Shown: one piece after another, positions 56,887 to 64,000 of the stretch
Layout: the number at the start of each line of letters is the position of its first letter
How positions within the stretch are numbered: the first letter of the stretch is position 1
Assembly (NCBI GenBank): GCA_049446715.1
Contig: JBMTQX010000010.1
Span: 1 to 64,000, forward strand
DNA: 64,000 nt
From: Eutrophocola sp049446715
GTDB taxonomy: Bacteria > Pseudomonadota > Gammaproteobacteria > Pseudomonadales > Pseudohongiellaceae
Direction: 5' to 3'
Made by a program: the position numbers and the translations under genes
The notes under the pieces: generated by a model
What the model was told of the DNA's origin: nothing
The model's database searches: none
What the model saw: only the letters and a program-made list of their open reading frames with translations

Positions 56887-57345
56887 ATGACTGACCCGGC
56901 GAGCAGCCCCGAACAACCCCGCATTGCCCATCGCAAGAAAGCTCGCAGCTTTCTCGTGCAGGCGCTATACCAGTGGCAGATTTCCGACTATCCGCTCAAC
57001 GACATCGAAGCCCAGTACCGGGCAGACAACACCGGCAAGGTTGACTGGGCCTATTTTCATGAAGTGTTCACCGGCATTGCCGGTGCGACGGAGGCACTCG
57101 ACAGTACCTTTGCCGGTTTCCTTGATCGTGATATCCAGAAACTGAACCCGATTGAACTGTCCATCCTGCGTATCGGGGCATACGAACTGACGAAACGCAT
57201 CGATATTCCCTATCGTGTGGTCATCAACGAGTGTGTGGACCTGGCCAAGAAATTCGGTGCCACGGAAAGCCACAAATACGTCAATGGCGTGCTCGACAAG
57301 CTGGCCCGCCAGCAGCGCAGCGTCGAGATCAACGCCGGCGCTTGA
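56887..57345 (+). CDS. nusB: Transcription antitermination factor NusB
   Basis: RNA-binding partner of NusE/S10 in rRNA antitermination complexes. The all-helical 152-residue protein has RKKARSFLVQALYQWQIS near the N terminus and the C-terminal family block LNPIELSILRIGAYEL, IPYRVVINECVDLAKKFGA and HKYVNGVLDKLA. ATG 56887 has a GGAG seven bases upstream; a TTG at 56854 would overlap ribH. Its place after ribH is typical. Confidence 0.95.
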   Translation: MTDPASSPEQPRIAHRKKARSFLVQALYQWQISDYPLNDIEAQYRADNTGKVDWAYFHEVFTGIAGATEALDSTFAGFLDRDIQKLNPIELSILRIGAYELTKRIDIPYRVVINECVDLAKKFGATESHKYVNGVLDKLARQQRSVEINAGA

Positions 57346-57369
57346 GGCGTCCCTAGGACAAGCACCACC

Positions 57370-58335
57370 ATGCTTTCCGAATTCGACATCATCAACAACA
57401 TCTTCAGACAACCCGGCCTGGCCGCAGAGCCGGGTGCCAGCGTGCGCCTGGGTATTGGCGATGACTGTGCACTGCTGGCTGTGCCGGATGGCATGGACAT
57501 GGCGGTTTCCATGGACTCGCTGGTGGAAGGAGTGCATTTTCCGCCGGGAGCACCGGCCGATCTGCTGGGCTATCGCGCCCTCATGGTGAACCTCAGTGAC
57601 CTGGCCGCCATGGGCGCCACTCCCGCCGGTTTCACCCTGGCCCTGACGCTGCCGACAGCGGATGACACCTGGCTGACGGCATTCGGCGCCGGGCTCAAGG
57701 CTGGTGCGCAGCAATACCAGTGCCCCCTGATTGGTGGCAACATTGCCCGTGGCCCCCTGAATATCACGATCCAGGTCCATGGCCTGGTCGCCAGCGGGCA
57801 TGCCATCACCCGGACCGGTGCCCGTGACGGTGACCGCATCTATGTCAGCGGTCACCTTGGTGCCTCGGCCCTGGCCATCCGTCGCCTGATGACGATCAAG
57901 GATGCCGATCCCGAACGTCGCCGTTCGGAAAGTGCCTTTTACAAACCCGTGCCCCGATTGGCGCTGGGTGCCGCCGTGACGGGTTTGGTGACAGCCGGCC
58001 TGGATATTTCCGATGGCCTGGTTGCCGACCTGGTGCATCTGTGTGCGCAAAGCGACGTGGCCGGGCAAGTAGATCTGGAAGCCGTGCCCATGGCACCAGC
58101 CCTTCATTCCCTGCCTGCAGAGGAAGCGCGCAAGCTGGCGCTAACGGGCGGTGAAGACTATGAACTCATCCTCACGGTCAGTCCGGCACAGGAAGCGGCG
58201 TTTGTCGCTGCGGCGCGGGCTTTGGATATACCCGTCCATGCCATCGGGGATATCGTGCAGGGCGCTGGCGTCACCTGCCTGGACAGTGCCGGTCACCCGG
58301 TGGCGATGGCTGACACTGGCTGGCGTCACTTTTAA
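57370..58335 (+). CDS. thiL: Thiamine-monophosphate kinase
   Basis: ATP-dependent phosphorylation of thiamine monophosphate to the active diphosphate. The 321-residue PurM-like protein has RLGIGDDCALL near residue 25, MDSLVEGVHFPP, the Mg-binding MVNLSDLAAMGATP and GGNIARGP, and ISDGLVADLVHLC near residue 215. TGGEDYELILTV closes the active site. It follows nusB after 24 bases and precedes pgpA by 57. Confidence 0.95.
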   Translation: MLSEFDIINNIFRQPGLAAEPGASVRLGIGDDCALLAVPDGMDMAVSMDSLVEGVHFPPGAPADLLGYRALMVNLSDLAAMGATPAGFTLALTLPTADDTWLTAFGAGLKAGAQQYQCPLIGGNIARGPLNITIQVHGLVASGHAITRTGARDGDRIYVSGHLGASALAIRRLMTIKDADPERRRSESAFYKPVPRLALGAAVTGLVTAGLDISDGLVADLVHLCAQSDVAGQVDLEAVPMAPALHSLPAEEARKLALTGGEDYELILTVSPAQEAAFVAAARALDIPVHAIGDIVQGAGVTCLDSAGHPVAMADTGWRHF

Positions 58336-58392
58336 TGACTCACGTCACGTACCGTTGTATGACACTTAATCCCAATCACCGACGAGCCATGT

Positions 58393-58881
58393 ATGCCCTC
58401 AGCCAGTGATGACCGCTTTGCGATTCTGAAGAACCCTGTGCATCTGCTCGCCTTCGGGTTCGGATCGGGCCTGTCGCCTAAGGCACCGGGTACGGTCGGC
58501 ACGCTGGTGGCGATCCCGCTGTACCTGTTATTGGTGCAGTTGTCGCTGCCGCTTTATCTGGCCGCCATCATGCTGGCTTTCATTGCGGGTATCTGGCTGT
58601 GTGGACGCACTGCCCATGACCTGGGCGTGCATGATCATGGCGGTATAGTCTGGGACGAATTCGTCGGCTTCTGGATCACCATGATCCTGGTGCCCCTGAC
58701 CTGGTACTGGGTGCTGGCCGGCTTCATTGCCTTCCGGGTCTTCGATATTCTCAAACCCTTTCCCATCGGCTGGCTCGACAGGAAAATCGGCGGCGGCCTC
58801 GGCATCATGATCGATGATGTCATCGCCGGGCTTTATGCGGCGCTTGTCATTCAGCTGTTGATGGCCCTGACGGGCTTTTGA
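58393..58881 (+). CDS. pgpA: Phosphatidylglycerophosphatase A
   Basis: Removes phosphate from phosphatidylglycerophosphate to make phosphatidylglycerol in the inner membrane. The 162-residue protein has GFGSGLSPKAPGTVGTLVA near residue 22, the metal-site DHGGIVWDEFVGFWI near residue 82 and FRVFDILKPFPIGWLDR near residue 117, with several hydrophobic helices between. It ends the nrdR-to-pgpA chain. Confidence 0.95.
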   Translation: MPSASDDRFAILKNPVHLLAFGFGSGLSPKAPGTVGTLVAIPLYLLLVQLSLPLYLAAIMLAFIAGIWLCGRTAHDLGVHDHGGIVWDEFVGFWITMILVPLTWYWVLAGFIAFRVFDILKPFPIGWLDRKIGGGLGIMIDDVIAGLYAALVIQLLMALTGF

Positions 58882-58979
58882 CGCCGGTATTCCCGGCAAA
58901 TTTGCGAGTTGGATTAAGCCGCATGGACCTGATGTTTACTGGATCGGGGGAGTAGGAAATGTCACCAGGACCCGGTAGC

Positions 58980-59693
58980 TCAATCGTGGCTCGACGCCTC
59001 ATCGGTCGTCGAACTCTCTAAACTCTTCAAAACCATCATATTCCGGAATGCGATCACGTCCCGGTAGCGGGGGGCGGTGTCACGAAACCGTCGTGAGCGA
59101 TTTTCGTGTATCACCTTTCCATCGTTATCGCGCACATTGAGCTGGCCGCTGCCGCCACGCCGGACAACCACATGCCTGCCTACATCGCGCACATTCATGT
59201 CGCCGCTGCCATCGCTCAGGGTGATCGTGCCACCCACGCCAATCACGGTAATTTCACCGGAGCCATCGGCTATATCGACATCTCCTTCGACAGCCAGTGC
59301 GTGGGGGCCGTCGCGGATATCCAGGTTGCGGCCAACGGTATCCACCAGGATGCTGCCCGAACCGTCATCGATGCTGAGATGGCCACCAATTTCCCGCGCC
59401 TCGATTTCTCCCGAGCCGTCCTTAACGACCACGTTGCCGCAAATGCCCTTGATGTCGATCGGGCCGGAGCCATCGGACCGTGTCAGGTCACCCTTGATAG
59501 TGTTGATCTGAACCGGGCCGGCGCCGGTGCGCAGTTCAATATCGCCGGTCACCCGGGTAATGATGACCTCGCCCCGATAGTCGTGGATCTCCAGATTGAT
59601 AACGTCGGGTGCCCTCACCTCAAGATGGGAAAAGGGGCTTTTCTTGCCATCCCTGAACAGGTCGATCAGGCCGGCCTGTATCAGTCGTTTCAT
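58980..59693 (-). CDS. Beta-solenoid repeat protein (DUF4097/adhesin-like)
   Basis: A 237-residue protein built mostly of 18-residue repeats that begin DGSG: DGSGPIDIKGICGNVVVK, DGSGEIEAREIGGHLSID, DGSGSILVDTVGRNLDIR and so on, at least six units, one shortened to 15. This is the pattern of a right-handed beta-helix as in DUF4097 proteins. The start at 59693 has a good AAGGA six bases ahead; a Met at 59714 is possible. With either start I see no signal peptide, unusual for the family, so the protein may be cytoplasmic. A much longer open frame upstream is not plausible as coding. Function unknown. Confidence 0.72.
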   Translation of the reverse strand: MKRLIQAGLIDLFRDGKKSPFSHLEVRAPDVINLEIHDYRGEVIITRVTGDIELRTGAGPVQINTIKGDLTRSDGSGPIDIKGICGNVVVKDGSGEIEAREIGGHLSIDDGSGSILVDTVGRNLDIRDGPHALAVEGDVDIADGSGEITVIGVGGTITLSDGSGDMNVRDVGRHVVVRRGGSGQLNVRDNDGKVIHENRSRRFRDTAPRYRDVIAFRNMMVLKSLESSTTDEASSHD

Positions 59694-60132
59694 GAAGGAT
59701 CCTTGCCAATTCATGTTGTTGTGCTTTTCAGTACTCTGACGCATGCGCTTCACCGAAAGTATGATTGCTGTCCCTGTGCGGTTGTCCTTGCTGACGGTCA
59801 ACAGCCGCCCCGGGGGATTGCTGACCAGGGCTATCTCTGGTTGCGTATCGCATGATCCTTGCCAACTTCTGCGCTTAGCTAACTGATTGAAAAGCCTATA
59901 AATAATTGTTTCTGGTGAGCTTGGTGGTGAAGATGCATGGTGGTTTCGCCCATATCTTGGTGAATCCGCCAGCGGCCGGATACAGGCTGGTAATGGCCTT
60001 GTCAGGCTGAGATGTTTATACTTGCACCCCCCGATTTTCCCCTTGCTCCGGCAGGGTTCCGAAAAGGGTTCGTAAGCGTCGAGCATACGATGCTGAACAC
60101 AATTCAACCTGAGTTCCTGGAGAGACCAATCC
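59694..60132. other. 439-base divergent gap
   Basis: Holds the promoters of the beta-solenoid gene (minus) and the aldehyde dehydrogenase gene (plus). A minus-strand open frame continues through it, but its residues (many Cys, Arg, Pro) look like translated non-coding DNA. I could not assign a promoter with confidence. Confidence 0.55.
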
Positions 60133-61563
60133 ATGCGTGAATACATGCAGTTCTACATCAACGGCGAGTGGGTAGACCCGGTCACCCCGCTTTCCCTGGA
60201 TGTCATTGATCCGGCCACTGAAGTCGTTGCAGGTCATATCAGCCTGGGCAGTGCCGCAGACGTGGACAAGGCGGTCGAAGCCGCTGCAGCCGCCTTTGAG
60301 TCCTGGTCAGCCACCGGCCGTGAAGAGCGCCTGGCCATCCTTAACCGCGTGGTGGAAGAATTTGAAAAGCGTGTCCCGGAAATTGGTGCTGCCATTACCG
60401 AAGAAATGGGTGCGCCGAAATGGTTGGCCGACGGTACCCAGGCCGCCATTGGTGTGAATCATTTCAAGACTGCCGTGAAGGTCCTGGAAACGTTTCAGTT
60501 CGAGGAAGACCGCGGCACCAGCCGTATCGCCCGTGAGCCGATCGGCGTCTGTGGTTTCATCACGCCCTGGAACTGGCCCATTCACCAGATCTGCGCCAAG
60601 GTGGCGCCGGCCCTGGCCGTGGGTTGTACCGTGGTGCTGAAACCGTCCGAAATTGCTCCGTTTTCCGCCAAGCTGTTTGCAGATGTGCTGGATGCTGCAG
60701 GCGTGCCTGCCGGTGTCTTCAACCTGGTCAACGGTCTCGGCCCGGAAGTCGGGCAGGCGATTGCGGCGCACCGCAAAGTGGACATGGTGTCCATCACCGG
60801 TTCCACCCGTGCCGGCATCCAGGTGGCCGAAGCGGCCGCCAAGACCGTCAAGCGCGTGCACCAGGAACTGGGTGGCAAGAGCCCCAACATCATACTGGAA
60901 GACGCCGACCTGCAGGCTGCCGTTACCGGCGGCATCAACGGCATCATGATGAATTCCGGGCAGTCCTGTCGTGCGCCCACGCGCATGCTGGTGCCCAACA
61001 AGTTAATGGATGAGGTCTGCGCCATTGCCAAGGAGGCTGCCGAAAGCTGGGCACCCGGCGATCCTAAGGCAGACAGCAAGATGGGTCCGGTCATTTCCGC
61101 GCCACAGTGGGAAAAGATCCAGGGCCTGATCCACAGGGGTGTGGAGCAGGGCGCGGCGCTGGTCACCGGCGGCGAAGGTAAGCCGGCAGGCCTGGAGCAG
61201 GGCTATTACGTGAAGCCCACCGTGTTCCGCGACGTGAAGAACGATATGGATATCGCCAGGGAAGAAATTTTCGGACCTGTCCTCAGCATTATTGGCTATG
61301 ACACGGAAGAAGAAGCTATCGCCATTGCCAACGACACCGACTACGGCCTCGGCGGTTATGTCCACAGCAAGGACATTGAACATGCCCGCCAGGTAGCGGC
61401 AAAAATCCGGGCCGGTTATATCAGTATCAACAATGCAGGCCTCGACTTGAATGCCCCGTTTGGCGGATACAAGCAATCCGGCAATGGCAGGGAATTCAGC
61501 GACCAGGCCTTTGGTGAGTTTCTGGAGTACAAGTCCCTTCTGGGCTATACACCGGCAGCTTAA
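60133..61563 (+). CDS. NAD(P)-dependent aldehyde dehydrogenase
   Basis: A 476-residue ALDH-family enzyme oxidising an aldehyde to the acid. It has FITPWNWPIHQICAKVAPAL near residue 140, SITGSTRAGIQVAEAAA for the nucleotide, the general-base Glu in QELGGKSPNI near residue 255, and the nucleophile Cys in NSGQSCRAPTRM near residue 285. EEIFGPVLSIIGYDTEEEAI and PFGGYKQSGNGRE complete it. The sequence does not fix the substrate. The next gene is a LigM-like O-demethylase, so an aromatic aldehyde such as vanillin is a reasonable guess, but this type also acts on many aliphatic aldehydes. A GGAG lies before the ATG. Confidence 0.92.
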   Translation: MREYMQFYINGEWVDPVTPLSLDVIDPATEVVAGHISLGSAADVDKAVEAAAAAFESWSATGREERLAILNRVVEEFEKRVPEIGAAITEEMGAPKWLADGTQAAIGVNHFKTAVKVLETFQFEEDRGTSRIAREPIGVCGFITPWNWPIHQICAKVAPALAVGCTVVLKPSEIAPFSAKLFADVLDAAGVPAGVFNLVNGLGPEVGQAIAAHRKVDMVSITGSTRAGIQVAEAAAKTVKRVHQELGGKSPNIILEDADLQAAVTGGINGIMMNSGQSCRAPTRMLVPNKLMDEVCAIAKEAAESWAPGDPKADSKMGPVISAPQWEKIQGLIHRGVEQGAALVTGGEGKPAGLEQGYYVKPTVFRDVKNDMDIAREEIFGPVLSIIGYDTEEEAIAIANDTDYGLGGYVHSKDIEHARQVAAKIRAGYISINNAGLDLNAPFGGYKQSGNGREFSDQAFGEFLEYKSLLGYTPAA

Positions 61564-61583
61564 AGCACTGGGGGCAGTGCACC

Positions 61584-61665
61584 AATTCGGGGGCAGTTAA
61601 CTTAATTCAGTTAGGCCAGGGGAGATCTTGGCCAGGTGCTGAATTAAGTAAACTGTCCCCGAATC
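61584..61665. repeat. Inverted repeat element, family B
   Basis: A near-perfect inverted repeat: the left arm reads ATTCGGGGGCAGTTAACTT and the right arm, on the other strand, ATTCGGGGACAGTTTACTT. They share about 26 bases with two mismatches and enclose a short spacer. Ends of this type (GGGGACAGTTTAC) are seen in REP/RAYT-linked repeats. It separates the aldehyde dehydrogenase gene from the ligM-like gene. Confidence 0.8.
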
Positions 61666-61738
61666 ATCAGGTCATTGTCCCCTGATTTTAAACGGGTTTT
61701 GTGCCACTGTGTCACCGTCATGGACGGCCCGAATGGCA

Positions 61739-61767
61739 TTGCAAAAACAAGGCTTTACCTGTATCGT
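61739..61767 (+). promoter_or_regulatory. Candidate promoter of the ligM-like gene
   Basis: TTGCAA (61739-61744), 17 bases, TATCGT (61762-61767), each 4/6 to the sigma-70 consensus, about 45 bases before the start codon. A strong AGAGGAAAT ribosome site follows. Confidence 0.4.
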
Positions 61768-61812
61768 ACCGCCTTTTTTTCGACCCCAAAAACTTAGAGG
61801 AAATCAACAACA

Positions 61813-63204
61813 ATGAGCAAGAGCTTAGAAGACTTATTGCAGAGTGTTGACAGCCCGGTTGAGATGATGCGCAACTCCAAGATAGGCGCCTACGTCTATC
61901 CAGTTGTCGCACCGGAATTCCACAACTGGCGCAGTGAACAGGAAGCATGGCGCGAATCAGCAGTACTGTTCGACCAGAGCCACCACATGGTGGACATCTA
62001 CATCAAAGGTCCGGACGCCATCAAACTGCTGTCAGACACCGCGATCAACAGCTTTGAAAACTTCCCGGTTAACCGTGCCAAGCAGTACGTGCCGGTCAGC
62101 TACTCAGGCCACGTCATTGGTGACGGTATCCTCTTCCACCTGGCCCAGAACGAGCTGGTGTTTGTAGGCCGCGCCCCTTCAGCCAACTGGATTCGCTTCC
62201 ACGCTGAAACCGGCGGCTACGATGTAGAAATCATTCACGACGACCGCTCCCCGTCACGTCCGATGGGCAAGCCGGTAACTCGTATCTCCTACCGCTATCA
62301 GATTCAGGGTCCCAACGCCTGGCCGATCATTGAAAAACTGAACGGTGGTGCTGTAGAGCAGCTGAAATTCTTCCACATGGCTGACATGAACATCGACGGT
62401 ACCCGCGTACGCACCCTGCGTCACGGTATGGCCGGTGCACCTGGTCTGGAAATCTGGGGTCCGTACGAAGACGGCGAGCGCATCAAGAATGCGATCCTGG
62501 AAGCTGGTGAGGAATTCGGCATCGTACCGGTAGGTTCCAACGCCTATGCCTCCAACACCCTGGAGTCTGGCTGGATTCCTTCTCCGCTGCCTGCTGTTTA
62601 CACCGATGATCGCATGAAGTCTTATCGTGAGTGGCTGCCGGCTGCCAGCTACGAAGGTACCGCTGCTATCGCCGGTTCCTACGTGTCTGACAACGTAGAA
62701 GACTATTACACCACGCCTTATGAGCTGGGTTACGGTCCTTTCATCAAGTTCGACCATGACTTCATCGGCCGTGACGCCCTGGAAGCCATGCAGAACAATG
62801 AACACCGCAAGAAAGTGACCTTCCAGTGGAACAGCGAAGACGTGGTTAAAGCCTACGCTACCCTGTTCGAAAAAGGTCAGCACGCCAAGTACATCAACAT
62901 CCCGATTGCGAACTACGGCAACTCTTCCTTCGACACCATCCTGGGTGGCGACAAGGTTGTGGGTCTGTCCATGTTCTCCGGCTACAGCTACAACGAGCGC
63001 AGCTGCCTGTCCCTGGGTACTGTTGATCCCGATATCGAAATCGGTACTGAAGTTGTTCTGGTCTGGGGTGAAGATCCTGCGACCGAGAAAACCACTGTTG
63101 AAGACAAGAGCACCGCGATCAACATCCGTGCCCGCGTCTCTCCGGTGCCTTACGCAGAAGTTGTTCGCGACTCCTACGTTGAAGGTTCATGGCGCAAGAA
63201 GTAA
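61813..63204 (+). CDS. ligM: LigM-like tetrahydrofolate-dependent aromatic O-demethylase (GcvT fold)
   Basis: A 463-residue GcvT/DmdA-type protein that I match, over its whole length, to LigM of Sphingobium SYK-6, which moves the methyl group of vanillate or 3-O-methylgallate to THF. Shared segments include NSKIGAYVYPVVAPEF, LFDQSHHMVD, VGRAPSANW, HDDRSPSRPMGKPV, RTLRHGMAGAPGLEIWGPYE and SNTLESGWIPSPLPA. The residues I recall as important in LigM correspond to Tyr29, His58, Arg120 and Tyr245 here. The product would be 5-methyl-THF. Its codon use is strongly biased to AAC, TAC, CTG, CGT and GGT, more than its neighbours, which suggests high expression. An AGAGGAAAT site precedes ATG, and a terminator follows, so it is probably transcribed alone. 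Confidence 0.85.
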   Translation: MSKSLEDLLQSVDSPVEMMRNSKIGAYVYPVVAPEFHNWRSEQEAWRESAVLFDQSHHMVDIYIKGPDAIKLLSDTAINSFENFPVNRAKQYVPVSYSGHVIGDGILFHLAQNELVFVGRAPSANWIRFHAETGGYDVEIIHDDRSPSRPMGKPVTRISYRYQIQGPNAWPIIEKLNGGAVEQLKFFHMADMNIDGTRVRTLRHGMAGAPGLEIWGPYEDGERIKNAILEAGEEFGIVPVGSNAYASNTLESGWIPSPLPAVYTDDRMKSYREWLPAASYEGTAAIAGSYVSDNVEDYYTTPYELGYGPFIKFDHDFIGRDALEAMQNNEHRKKVTFQWNSEDVVKAYATLFEKGQHAKYINIPIANYGNSSFDTILGGDKVVGLSMFSGYSYNERSCLSLGTVDPDIEIGTEVVLVWGEDPATEKTTVEDKSTAINIRARVSPVPYAEVVRDSYVEGSWRKK

Positions 63205-63230
63205 GCCTTGCTGTCATAACCAGTGCTTAG

Positions 63231-63262
63231 AAAAAAACCCGGGCAATGCCCGGGTTTTTTTT
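63231..63262 (+). terminator. Rho-independent terminator after the ligM-like gene
   Basis: ACCCGGGC (63237-63244) pairs with GCCCGGGT (63248-63255) around a 3-base loop, followed by T8; an A7 run on the left makes it bidirectional in form. Confidence 0.9.
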
Positions 63263-63398
63263 GCCTGCCAGAAAAGAATCAAAGGGGTCAGAGCCACTTG
63301 ATTGCTTGGATTCCAGCGCTCGGCATTTATCCAAACGAGTGGTGCCATTAAGATTTGCGCAAAAAATTGGCACGATAGCGCCCGTATCTTTCTTCTGA

Positions 63399-63444
63399 GA
63401 TGGGGGCGACCCGATCGCTCACTCATTGCCAGGGGACGACCCTT
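63399..63444 (+). promoter_or_regulatory. Probable guanidine-II (mini-ykkC) riboswitch
   Basis: Two small hairpins 14 bases apart, just before the SMR gene. Hairpin 2 (63431-63444) has a GGGG/CCCT stem and an ACGA tetraloop, an exact ACGR match. Hairpin 1 (63399-63416) has GGG/CCC closing a GCGA loop and an outer GAT/ATC stem with a G-G mismatch, one base off consensus. Mini-ykkC RNAs consist of two such hairpins and regulate sugE-type guanidinium exporters. Confidence 0.7.
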
Positions 63445-63460
63445 CATTGAAGCGGTCGTT

Positions 63461-63778
63461 ATGAACTGGTTCATACTGGTCATTGCCGGATTGTTGGAAA
63501 TTATCTGGGCTATCGGACTGAAATATACAGAGGGCTACACGAGACTGTGGCCGACAGTGACCACGGTGATCTGTCTGTCCGCAAGCTTTATCCTGTTGGG
63601 TATATCCATGCAGACACTGCCGGTCGGCACGGCCTATGCCATCTGGGTGGGTATCGGTGCCGCGGGTACGGCCATACTCGACATCATGTTATTTGACGAA
63701 TCCGCAGCATTGCTCAAGCTCGTCAGCCTGGCGCTGATATGCGCTGGTGTTGTCGGTCTCAAGCTGGCGCATGCCTGA
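63461..63778 (+). CDS. sugE: SMR family exporter, SugE/Gdx type (guanidinium exporter)
   Basis: A 105-residue four-helix inner-membrane protein. The first helix holds the essential Glu13 in GLLEIIWAIGLKYTEGYTRL; the WAIGLKYT pattern is that of SugE/Gdx, not of the multidrug EmrE branch. GTAYAIWVGIGAAGTAILD and a final GLKLAHA are also family features. Gdx proteins export guanidinium in exchange for protons. The start is ATG 63461; longer frames upstream only read through the riboswitch. The guanidine-II-like leader and the subfamily agree. An asparaginase-like gene begins 19 bases downstream. Confidence 0.9.
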   Translation: MNWFILVIAGLLEIIWAIGLKYTEGYTRLWPTVTTVICLSASFILLGISMQTLPVGTAYAIWVGIGAAGTAILDIMLFDESAALLKLVSLALICAGVVGLKLAHA

Positions 63779-63797
63779 ACCCCACAAGTCCCTTCCC

Positions 63798-64000
63798 ATG
63801 ATGACAATCAAGATATTCACCACCGGCGGTACCATCGACAAGACCTACTTCGACAGCAAGAACGAGTACGCTGTCGGTGAGCCGCAGGCGGCAGGTGTCA
63901 TGGAGCGGGCAAACGTGGTGGTGGATTACCAGTTGGTCGTTTCCCACCACGCAGAACAGCCTGCTGCTGTTTCCGTCCTGGCTGAAGCATCACGTGCCAC
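63798..64000 (+). CDS. Asparaginase-like protein, N-terminal part (3' end outside window)
   Basis: The frame opens at ATG 63798 (or 63801) and runs off the window. The first residues, MMTIKIFTTGGTIDKTYFDS, hold the TTGGTID motif of the asparaginase catalytic Thr, and NEYAVGEPQ follows, as in small single-domain asparaginase-like proteins. After about residue 46 (ANVVVDYQLV, near base 63936) the resemblance stops. A different frame from there reads SFPTTQNSLLLFPSWLKHHV, which looks like the end of a 2OG-Fe(II) oxygenase. So the gene may be disrupted or the sequence chimeric; see findings. Confidence 0.6.
   Translation, partial: MMTIKIFTTGGTIDKTYFDSKNEYAVGEPQAAGVMERANVVVDYQLVVSHHAEQPAAVSVLAEASRA

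Noticed and set aside
59694..60146. N-terminal 150-residue extension of the beta-solenoid protein
   Set aside because: Composition is unlike a real protein, and a strong ribosome site lies directly before the start at 59693.

Overview
The window is a stretch of bacterial chromosome, GC-rich by eye, with dense operons. It looks like an aerobic, probably aquatic, gammaproteobacterium. Three arrangements familiar from Pseudomonas-like gammaproteobacteria support this: pilQ-aroK-aroB-gltB-gltD-hemE at the left end, a biotin cluster with divergent bioA and bioBFCD, and glyA-nrdR-ribD-ribE-ribB-ribH-nusB-thiL-pgpA at the right. I cannot name the genus from sequence alone. I see no rRNA, tRNA, prophage, intact insertion sequence or CRISPR array.

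Layout. 1-9.7 kb: end of the type IV pilus secretin gene, shikimate pathway (aroK, aroB), glutamate synthase (gltBD), haem (hemE) and folate (folK). 9.9-16.9 kb: an MTHFR-like reductase, then the biotin genes (bioA, comF-like gene, bioBFCD) around a probable BirA operator. 17-20 kb: tRNA hydroxylase TrhO and two convergent c-type cytochromes. 20.3-25.3 kb: xseB-ispA-dxs (isoprenoid precursors) and an Atm1-type ABC exporter. 25.4-31.3 kb: secreted proteins of unknown function, including a DUF6152 protein, a small lipoprotein and a large TonB-dependent receptor. 31.8-38 kb: CoA-dependent 2-oxoacid:ferredoxin oxidoreductase (korAB), a lactate permease and a membrane-anchored DsbA-like protein. 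38-46.4 kb: lytic transglycosylase, BaeSR-like two-component system and the giant helicase Lhr. 46.7-49.6 kb: a decayed GGDEF gene, a zinc dehydrogenase and a lambda-P-like protein. 49.7-58.9 kb: ettA, glyA, nrdR, riboflavin genes, nusB, thiL, pgpA. 59-64 kb: a beta-solenoid protein, an aldehyde dehydrogenase, a LigM-like tetrahydrofolate-dependent O-demethylase, a guanidine-type SMR exporter behind a probable guanidine-II riboswitch, and the start of an asparaginase-like gene.

Most of the window is housekeeping. The parts most worth a second look are: the LigM-like demethylase, with codon use that suggests high expression, next to an aldehyde dehydrogenase and possibly tied to the distant MTHFR-like gene through methyl-THF; the mini-ykkC-like leader of the SMR gene; the riboflavin gene whose GTP cyclohydrolase II half has lost its zinc site (RibBX type); the secreted DUF6152 trio; a GGDEF pseudogene in one frame broken by stop codons; and two families of short palindromic repeats, one of which supplies the stop codon of two unrelated genes.
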